In this document: piece after piece, positions 58,803 to 64,000 of the stretch
How the letters are laid out: each line of letters begins with the position of its first letter
How positions within the stretch are numbered: the first letter of the stretch is position 1
Source of the DNA: Streptomyces sp. SLBN-31
GTDB lineage: Bacteria > Actinomycetota > Actinomycetes > Streptomycetales > Streptomycetaceae
Direction of reading: 5' to 3'
Assembly (NCBI RefSeq): GCF_006715395.1
Contig: NZ_VFNC01000001.1
Span: forward strand, 2,728,001-2,792,000
DNA: 64,000 bases
Notes under the pieces: model-generated
The model's input: only the letters and a program-made list of their open reading frames with translations
Databases searched by the model: none
What the model was told of the DNA's origin: nothing
Position numbers and translations under genes: made by a program

Positions 58803-59309
58803 ATGTCCGTGACGCCGCGCTGGCTCGACGCCGAGGAGCGACGGGCCTGGCTGGCCTACGTCGACTTCTCCACCCTGCTCGCCGACCATCTCAACCGGCA
58901 GTTGCGGAGGGACGCCGGTGTGACGCACGCCGACTACAGCCTGCTGGTCCATCTCTCCGCGGCGCCCGACGGCACCCTCGGCATGTCCGACCTGGCCCAA
59001 CGGCTGAAGATCACCCGCAGTCGGCTCACCCACGCCGTGAACCGGCTTCGGGAGGCCGGATTGGTGGACCGGCGCGAGGACCCCGCCGACGGCCGCGGCC
59101 AGCTCGCCGTCCTCACGGGCGAGGGACGGGCCCTGCTCGAGCGGGCCGCGCCCGGCCATGTGGAGGCCGTCCGGCAGGCGGTGTTCGACGCCCTGACACC
59201 GGAGCAAGTCCGGCAGTTCGCGCAGATCGGCGAGGCCATCAGCGACGCCCTGCACCGGGCCGAGAACGGCGGGACGGACCCGGCGACGCTGCCGTGGCGG
59301 CGCCGCTGA
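58803..59309 (+). CDS. MarR-family transcriptional regulator
   Basis: 168 residues. Winged helix: THADYSLLVHLSAAPDGTLGMSDLAQRLKITRSRLTHAVNRLREAGLVDRREDPADGRGQLAVLT in order (long stretch given by landmarks only), with the MarR wing DPADGRGQ clear near residue 95. Ends in a helical dimer region (VRQAVFDALTPEQVRQFAQI). No Cys at redox-sensing positions. Likely leaderless. Target unknown; downstream gene is convergent, so it may act on distant genes or itself. Confidence 0.92.
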   Translation: MSVTPRWLDAEERRAWLAYVDFSTLLADHLNRQLRRDAGVTHADYSLLVHLSAAPDGTLGMSDLAQRLKITRSRLTHAVNRLREAGLVDRREDPADGRGQLAVLTGEGRALLERAAPGHVEAVRQAVFDALTPEQVRQFAQIGEAISDALHRAENGGTDPATLPWRRR

Positions 59310-59335
59310 GCGCCCCGGACACCCTCAGTCGCCGA

Positions 59336-59360
59336 CCGGCCCCGGGCCCGCGCGGGCCGG
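59336..59360. terminator. Hairpin between convergent genes
   Basis: CCGGCCC (59336-59342) pairs with GGGCCGG (59354-59360), with a self-complementary GC core between. It lies 27 bases after the MarR stop. Confidence 0.5.
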
Positions 59361-59402
59361 CTCCGGACGGTGTCCCGTACGCCACGCACCGGACGGGGCT
59401 GC

Positions 59403-59696
59403 TCAGGCGCGCGCGTCCCCTCCCATCATCTCGTCGAGGTGGGTGGTCTCCTCCTGCCGGTACGTCCGCGGCCTGCGGCGTCGGCGGTGGAGCGACCCGC
59501 TCAGCATGGCCAGGGCCAAGCAGAAGAGGAGCGCCAGGGCCAGGCCGGAGCAGAAGACGGCGAGCGTGTTCATCGTGGCGATGTGGTGACCCAGCACCGA
59601 CACGGTGTACTCGGGCCCCCCGGACAGGTTGCCGGCGATCACCAGAGCGGTGAAGGCACCGGTGGCTCCGAGGAGGAGCAGTCCGATGAACAGCAT
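59403..59696 (-). CDS. Small two-span membrane protein
   Basis: 97 residues; ATG with a perfect GGAGGTGA seven bases upstream. Two hydrophobic segments: MLFIGLLLLGATGAFTALVIAG at the start and TLAVFCSGLALALLFCLALAML at about residue 45-66, followed by a basic then acidic tail (HRRRRRPRTYRQEETTHLDE). This resembles actinobacterial LapA-like/DUF membrane proteins with unknown roles. The short extracytoplasmic loop (NLSGGPEYTVSVLGHHIATMN) has a His pair. Confidence 0.82.
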   Translation of the reverse strand: MLFIGLLLLGATGAFTALVIAGNLSGGPEYTVSVLGHHIATMNTLAVFCSGLALALLFCLALAMLSGSLHRRRRRPRTYRQEETTHLDEMMGGDARA

Positions 59697-59888
59697 CCGA
59701 GTCACCTCCTCACAATGAGGTCTTTCACTGCCACGGGTACCCCTGACCGGGCGGTCCATGAGCGCGGGCACGGCCGACCGTCCCGGGCGGGGACCCGTCC
59801 GTACGCTGGAGCCCGTGCGCCTCTTCCCCTCCCGCGTGACACACCTCGTCCGGACGCCTTCCGTCACGACGATGAGCGGAGCCGTCAC

Positions 59889-60749
59889 GTGAGCGCGCGA
59901 ACGCCGGGCGCGGTCGCGGCACGGTTCACCGGGTGCGGCGTGCTGGGCGAGCGGCGGCTGTCGGGGGCGCTCACCGAGGTCGGCCTCGACGGCGGACGGA
60001 CGGTCGTCGTCAAGCGCGGCGACGCTCCGGGCGCGGTGCGTGCCGAGGCGGCCGGGCTGCGCTGGCTGGCCGCGGCCGACGCGGTCCGGGTGCCCGAGGT
60101 ACGGGGACACGACGAGAACTGGCTGGTCACCGACCTGGTCCCGCGCGGTCGGCCGACGGCCGCGGCGGCACGGGCGCTGGGGCGTGGGCTGGCCGCTCTG
60201 CACGCCGCCGGCGCCCCCGCGTTCGGCGCGCCGCCGCCGGACGGCCCCGTGGACGCGTACATCGGCCTCGCCCCCATGCGCAACACCACCGGCACCGACT
60301 GGCCCCACTGGTACGCCGAGCACCGTGTACTGCCGTACCTTCGCTCAGCCGTCGACGACGGCACGATCCGCCCCGCCGAGGCGGCCGTGGTGGAACGCGT
60401 CTGCGAACGGCTGCCCGAACTCGCCGGCCCCGCCGAGCCGCCCGCCCGTCTGCACGGCGACCTGTGGAACGGCAACGTGCTGTGGGGCGCCGACGGACAC
60501 GCCTGGCTGATCGACCCGGCTGCGCACGGCGGTCACCGGGAGACCGACCTGGCGATGCTCCACCTCTTCGGCTGCCCGCACCTGGAGGACGTCCTCGACG
60601 GCTACCGACGGGCGGCGCCGCTCGCCGACGGCTGGCGGGAGCGCGTCGCACTGCACCAGCTGTTCCCGCTGCTGGTGCACGCGGTGCTGTTCGGGCGCGG
60701 CTACGCCGAGCAGGCGCTGGCGACGGCACGGGCCGCCTTGACACGATGA
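59889..60749 (+). CDS. Fructosamine-kinase/aminoglycoside-phosphotransferase-fold protein
   Basis: 286 residues from a GTG with GGAG upstream. Matches the fructosamine kinase (FN3K) subgroup: LTEVGLDGGRTVVVKRG (ATP Lys) near residue 38, AEAAGLRWLAAADAVRVPEV, RLHGDLWNGNVLWG with the catalytic HGDLWxGN near residue 196, and AWLIDPAAHGGHRETDLAML with the metal-binding Asp. Probably phosphorylates protein-bound or free Amadori sugars as a repair reaction, or small amino compounds. Stands alone, convergent with the LysR gene. Confidence 0.9.
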   Translation: MSARTPGAVAARFTGCGVLGERRLSGALTEVGLDGGRTVVVKRGDAPGAVRAEAAGLRWLAAADAVRVPEVRGHDENWLVTDLVPRGRPTAAAARALGRGLAALHAAGAPAFGAPPPDGPVDAYIGLAPMRNTTGTDWPHWYAEHRVLPYLRSAVDDGTIRPAEAAVVERVCERLPELAGPAEPPARLHGDLWNGNVLWGADGHAWLIDPAAHGGHRETDLAMLHLFGCPHLEDVLDGYRRAAPLADGWRERVALHQLFPLLVHAVLFGRGYAEQALATARAALTR

Positions 60750-60764
60750 CCGCGAACGCGGGCT

Positions 60765-61721
60765 TCACCAGTCCCGTGCCGCCCGCAGCAGATGGTCGCG
60801 TACGAGGTCCACGTGCGGGTTGGCCGAGGCGCCGGGGCGCTGCACCAGGAAACCGGTGTTGATCGGCGGGTCGTCCGGGTCGTGCAGCAGGACCAGCGCG
60901 CCGGAGGCGAGATCGGCGGCGCAGAGGTAGCGGGGGAGGACCGTGAAGCCCGTACCGCCGAGGACCGCCGCCCGGACCGCGTGCAGGTCGGGCACCGTGA
61001 CCGCGGCCTGATGCACCAGCCGCCGGCCGAAGACATGGCGCCAGTAGCGGCGGACGATCGGCAGGTCCTCGGCGTACGCGATCAGCGGGACGCCGTGCAG
61101 GGCGGCGGGGCCGTCGGCGGCGACGCGGGCCGGGCCGCCGACGCGCTCCGCCCACGCGGGGGAGGCGACCAGGATGAACTCCTCGTCGGTGAGAGGGGTC
61201 GCCGCCAGGGCGCGGCCGCGCGGCCGGAAGGTCGCGATCAGCAAGTCGTAGCGGCCCGCGCGCAGCTCGTCGAGGAGGGGCTCGGTCAGGCCGGGCGTGA
61301 CCCGCAGGCGTACCCCCCGGGCGACCAGGGGCGCGAGCCCCGGCAGGACGCAACGGGTGAGCAGTTCGTTCGGCCCGGCCAGGTGCACCGGCTCCGGCGG
61401 CCGGCCCTCGCCCGCGAGCCCGGGGCCGGTGACCGCGGCGAGGGAGTCCAGCGGCTCCACCACGCGGGAGGCGAGCTCGTCGGCGTAGGGGACGGGGGAG
61501 GCCCCGCGGGCCTGCCGCTCGAACAGCTCCCGGCCCAACTGCCTTTCCAGCGTGCGTACCTGTGTGGTGACGGTCGGCTGCGACAGGCCGAGCAGGCGGG
61601 CCGCGGCCGTGAAGGAACCGGTGCGGTAGACGGCCAGGAACGTGCGCAGCAGGTTCAGGTCCAGCGCCGCCGCGCCCACCTGCTCCGATCCCTGCCGACC
61701 ATTGGTCTCCCTATGCCTCAT
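60765..61721 (-). CDS. LysR-family transcriptional regulator
   Basis: 318 residues from the ATG before RHRETNGRQG; a shorter start near LDLNLLRTF would lack any promoter fit. Helix-turn-helix LNLLRTFLAVYRTGSFTAAARLLGLSQPTVTTQVRTLERQLG (landmarks: AARLLGLSQPTVT), then the substrate-binding domain (PPEPVHLAGPNELLTR, GRYDLLIATFRPRG, PLIAYAEDLPIVRRYW). Divergent from the DJ-1-like gene; the palindrome ATTGGAATCCAAT lies between, over the LysR -10. It most likely controls that gene and itself. Confidence 0.92.
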   Translation of the reverse strand: MRHRETNGRQGSEQVGAAALDLNLLRTFLAVYRTGSFTAAARLLGLSQPTVTTQVRTLERQLGRELFERQARGASPVPYADELASRVVEPLDSLAAVTGPGLAGEGRPPEPVHLAGPNELLTRCVLPGLAPLVARGVRLRVTPGLTEPLLDELRAGRYDLLIATFRPRGRALAATPLTDEEFILVASPAWAERVGGPARVAADGPAALHGVPLIAYAEDLPIVRRYWRHVFGRRLVHQAAVTVPDLHAVRAAVLGGTGFTVLPRYLCAADLASGALVLLHDPDDPPINTGFLVQRPGASANPHVDLVRDHLLRAARDW

Positions 61722-61728
61722 ATGTATG

Positions 61729-61746
61729 AGCCTATTGGAATCCAAT
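61729..61746. promoter_or_regulatory. LysR operator over the LysR -10
   Basis: ATTGGAATCCAAT (61734-61746), inverted repeat with one central base and T-N11-A form. It overlaps the minus-strand TAGGCT (61729-61734), seven bases before the LysR ATG, fitting a leaderless autorepressed gene. Confidence 0.65.
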
Positions 61747-61842
61747 GGGTGGGTGAGGTTACGGTCGGTGCATCGCCGTGCCGGCGATCCGCTCGCGCGA
61801 GGTCGGCACGGCCCCCCACCGGCGACCACCGAGAGAGACACC

Positions 61843-62538
61843 ATGTCGAAGATCCTGTTCGTGATGACCGGCGCCGACCACTGGACGCTGGCCGACGGCA
61901 CCCTGCACCCCACCGGCTTCTGGGCCGAGGAGGCCGTCGCCCCCTACGAGGCGTTCAAGGCCGCCGGCCACGAGATCGTCGTGGCCACCCCGGGCGGCGT
62001 GGTGCCGACCGTGGACAAGGGCAGCCTCGCGGCCGAGGTGAACGGCGGCCAGGAGAACGCCGACCGGATCGCCGGTGCGCTCGACGCAGCGGACGAGCTG
62101 CGGAACCCGATCCGGCTGGAGGACGTCGACCTCGACGACTACGCCGCCGTCTTCTACCCCGGCGGCCACGGCCCCATGGAGGACCTCGCCGTCAACGCCG
62201 ACTCCGGCAGGCTGCTGACCTCGGCCCTGGAGTCCGGCAAGCCCCTCGGGGTCGTTTGCCACGCCCCGGCCGCCCTGCTCGCCGCCACCGGCGCGGACGG
62301 CGCCAACACCTTCGCCGGATACCGGGTGGCGGCGTTCACCAACGCAGAGGAGACCCAGGCCGGCTTCGCCGACAAGGCCAAGTGGCTGCTGCAGGACCGG
62401 CTGACCGAGGCGGGCGTGCAGGTGCAGGCGGGCGAGCCGTGGGCGCCGAACGTCGTCGTCGACCGCAACCTGGTCACCGGCCAGAACCCGGCGTCCTCCG
62501 CCCCGCTCGCCGCCGAACTGCTGAAGGCGCTCGGCTGA
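61843..62538 (+). CDS. Type 1 glutamine amidotransferase/DJ-1-PfpI family (Hsp31-like)
   Basis: 231 residues; ATG with GAGAGAG upstream. Seen: KILFVMTGADHWTLADGTLHPTGFWAEEAVAPYEAF (given in part), EIVVATPGG, YAAVFYPGGHGPMEDLAVN, and the nucleophile elbow LGVVCHAPAALLA with Cys followed by His near residue 137. The layout with Glu in PTGFWAEE fits Hsp31/DJ-1 class III glyoxalases, which convert methylglyoxal without cofactor, or deglycases. Divergent from LysR, so it is probably induced by electrophiles. The next gene, AhpD-like, is 115 bases downstream on the same strand. Confidence 0.92.
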   Translation: MSKILFVMTGADHWTLADGTLHPTGFWAEEAVAPYEAFKAAGHEIVVATPGGVVPTVDKGSLAAEVNGGQENADRIAGALDAADELRNPIRLEDVDLDDYAAVFYPGGHGPMEDLAVNADSGRLLTSALESGKPLGVVCHAPAALLAATGADGANTFAGYRVAAFTNAEETQAGFADKAKWLLQDRLTEAGVQVQAGEPWAPNVVVDRNLVTGQNPASSAPLAAELLKALG

Positions 62539-62653
62539 ACCCCGGCCCCGCGGCTCCACTTGGTGAGGCGCAGGTCACATTCCGTCCTGTCACATCCCGT
62601 CGGGCTGCTCCGTCAATGAGGTGCAACCCACGACGACGACACAGGAGCGGACC

Positions 62654-63127
62654 ATGGAAGCTCGCCTCAACCTCTTCGAGAACCCCGTTGCCGCCAAGAT
62701 CTTCCGGTACGTCAACTCCGCGGGCCGGGCGCTCTCCGAGTCCACGCTGCCGGCGGCGACGCAGGAACTGGTGAAGCTCCGGGCCAGCCAGATCAACGGC
62801 TGCGGCTTCTGCACCGACATGCACACCAAGGACGCCCTGGCCGCCGGGGAGACGCAGCAGCGGCTCAACCTGGTGGCGGCCTGGCGCGAGGCCAAGGTGT
62901 TCACCGAGGCCGAGCGGGCCGCCCTGGAGCTGACGGAGCAGGGCACCCGGATCGCCGACGCGGCCGGCGGCGTCCCGGACGAGGTGTGGGCCAACGCCGC
63001 CAAGCACTATGACGAGGACCAGCTCGCGGCCCTGGTGGCCGCCATCGCCCTGATCAACATGTACAACCGGTTCAACGTCCTCGTGCAGCAGCCGGCCGGC
63101 GACTACCAGCCCGGCCAGTTCGGCTGA
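62654..63127 (+). CDS. AhpD-like carboxymuconolactone decarboxylase family protein
   Basis: 157 residues; ATG with AGGAGCGG upstream. AhpD core: LVKLRASQINGCGFCTDMHTKDAL with the CxxC pair near residue 50 and the proton-relay His four residues later, then LTEQGTRIADAAGGVPDEVW and LVAAIALINMYNRFNV. Such proteins reduce peroxides using a dithiol; a LysR/DJ-1 pair upstream supports a stress role. Possibly co-regulated with the DJ-1 gene, though a 115-base gap allows its own promoter. Confidence 0.92.
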   Translation: MEARLNLFENPVAAKIFRYVNSAGRALSESTLPAATQELVKLRASQINGCGFCTDMHTKDALAAGETQQRLNLVAAWREAKVFTEAERAALELTEQGTRIADAAGGVPDEVWANAAKHYDEDQLAALVAAIALINMYNRFNVLVQQPAGDYQPGQFG

Positions 63128-63135
63128 CGACGGAC

Positions 63136-63174
63136 CCCGACACCGGGCGTGCGAAGCGCACGCCCGGCGTCGGG
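63136..63174. terminator. Terminator between convergent genes
   Basis: CCGGGCGTGCG (63143-63153) pairs with CGCACGCCCGG (63157-63167), 3-base loop; outer bases extend the stem to 63136-63174 with one mismatch. Follows the AhpD-like stop by 9 bases. Confidence 0.85.
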
Positions 63175-63201
63175 TCTTCGACCGGGCCACCCCGGCCCGG
63201 C

Positions 63202-64000
63202 TCAGCGGGAGGTGAGCCTCCACAGGTGGTCGGCCGTGCCGTTGTCGGTCCACTGCAGGACCTGGGCGCCGGAGGCGGTGCTCATGTTGTTCACGCCGAG
63301 CAGCAGACCGCTGTTGTAGTTGGCGATCTTGTAGTAGCCGCTGCCGTCCGGGACCAGCTGCCACAGGTGGTCGGCCGTGCCGTTGTCACCCCAAATCACC
63401 GCGGTTCCGCCGTCACTGGTACTCATGTTGGTGATGCCCAGGAGCAGACCGCTCGCCTGCTGCTGGATCTTGTACAACCCGTTTCCGGCGGCCACCAGGG
63501 TCCAGTGCTGGTCGGTACCGGTGCCGGCGGTGGCCTGGACGACGGCGGTGCCCTGCGCGGTGCCCGCGCCGCTGGTGTCCAGTGCCAGCCCGCTGTTCTT
63601 GTTGGTGATCTGGTAGCGCCCGGCAAGCGAGGTCGCGGTACCGCTGGGGGTGATCACCAGGTGGTAGCCGTCGGAGGCGTTCATGGTGACGGGCACGGTG
63701 ATGGACCCGCCGGTCACCGTGTAGTCGGCGTCCGAGACGGTGATCGGGCCGGAGACCGCCGTCGTACGGCCCTTGGACGGGGTGTACTCCAGCTTGACGT
63801 GCACGGTGGAGCCGAAGGCCGACAGCGAGGACAGGCCGTTGACGGTGACCGCGCACGAACCGGTGCAGCCGCCGGTGACGACGCTGATCTGGTTGCCCGA
63901 GCCGTTCAGGGAGGCGAAGCCGTCGATGCCCGTCTGCGCCGGAGGCGTGGTGACCAGCATGTTCCCCGACATGTCGCCGTACCACTTGTAGAGCCAGTAC
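63202..64000 (-). CDS. 3' end of a secreted GH39-like enzyme with ricin-type lectin tail (partial)
   Basis: At least 265 codons; the 5' end lies beyond the window. The first visible residues YWLYKWYGDMSGNMLVTTPP match the GH39-like gene at 27701 (FMYRYYGSQSGNIVKLTPGS), so the two are paralogues. A beta-sandwich follows (GTIDGFASLNGSGNQISVV, VPVTMNASDGYHLVITPSG), then a ricin B lectin with three near-identical units (SGLLLGITNMST, SGLLLGVNNMST; two NGTADHLW repeats). The last 80 residues contain a nearly exact duplication. Probably binds and cleaves a plant polysaccharide outside the cell. Start not visible. Confidence 0.85.
   Translation of the reverse strand, partial: YWLYKWYGDMSGNMLVTTPPAQTGIDGFASLNGSGNQISVVTGGCTGSCAVTVNGLSSLSAFGSTVHVKLEYTPSKGRTTAVSGPITVSDADYTVTGGSITVPVTMNASDGYHLVITPSGTATSLAGRYQITNKNSGLALDTSGAGTAQGTAVVQATAGTGTDQHWTLVAAGNGLYKIQQQASGLLLGITNMSTSDGGTAVIWGDNGTADHLWQLVPDGSGYYKIANYNSGLLLGVNNMSTASGAQVLQWTDNGTADHLWRLTSR

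Overview
The window is high-GC actinobacterial DNA, almost certainly Streptomyces. Supporting signs are strong G/C bias at third codon positions, many GTG starts, ATGA/GTGA gene overlaps, leaderless promoters, carbohydrate ABC importers without their own ATPase, and families such as SpoIIE-type phosphatases, TerD, Tat-exported enzymes and a long-form ArgG. The mix of secreted hydrolases, many small regulators and gene remnants fits a chromosome arm rather than the conserved core. No rRNA, tRNA, CRISPR array, insertion sequence or phage gene was seen.

Layout. (1) 55-7361, all minus strand: a glycan-precursor locus. RmlA, RmlB and a WbbJ/WlbB-like acetyltransferase form one overlapping set. After a 252-base gap comes a second set: an unrecognised toroid-like protein, a WecG/TagA glycosyltransferase, a nucleotide-sugar dehydrogenase and the UDP-GlcNAc 2-epimerase WecB. 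(2) 7473-15541: a signalling block with an ANTAR/GAF/PAS/SpoIIE phosphatase, a soluble six-HAMP hybrid histidine kinase, a STAS anti-sigma antagonist and a divergent HATPase, which look like parts of a partner-switching network. (3) 15570-21437: an unknown helical protein, an HSL-type esterase, a multi-pass membrane protein, a frameshifted SMI1/KNR4-type protein and a TerD-family protein. (4) 21520-29554: a complete sugar regulon. A LacI repressor with three identical 12-base operators is followed by a binding lipoprotein, two permeases, an intracellular GH63-like glycosidase and a secreted GH39-like enzyme with a ricin-type lectin tail.

(5) 29603-39678: secreted PI-PLC-like enzyme, HtpG, a repeat-rich convergent spacer, an Acg-type nitroreductase with a small YHS protein, a DUF385-type protein, a GerMN lipoprotein, a transglutaminase-like protein, and a TetR / 3-hydroxyisobutyrate-dehydrogenase-like divergent pair sharing three operators. 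(6) 39879-48948: Rox-like FAD monooxygenase, OsmC, a KhtTU-like K+/H+ antiporter whose regulatory subunit looks frameshifted, a secreted phosphoesterase, EfeB and EfeO for iron uptake, and a VOC protein. (7) 49060-54964: ThuA and Gfo/Idh/MocA sugar genes followed by a decayed glucarate-dehydratase 3' end, GNAT, VOC, ArgG with a candidate ARG box, and an FSP1/NDH-2-like flavoprotein. (8) 54981-64000: a Tat-exported (alpha/alpha)-barrel-like protein, PadR, SDR, HATPase, MarR, a small membrane protein, a sugar-kinase-like phosphotransferase, a divergent LysR / DJ-1 pair, an AhpD-like protein, and the 3' end of a second GH39-like lectin-tailed enzyme cut by the window edge.

The regulatory DNA is unusually readable. 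Perfect palindromes sit in front of LacI, TetR, LysR, SDR, transglutaminase-like and Tat-exported genes, and several genes (OsmC, MarR, PadR, ArgG, LysR) have a -10 element 6-7 bases before the start codon, as in leaderless mRNAs. Family assignments rest on motifs read by eye; no database search was possible.
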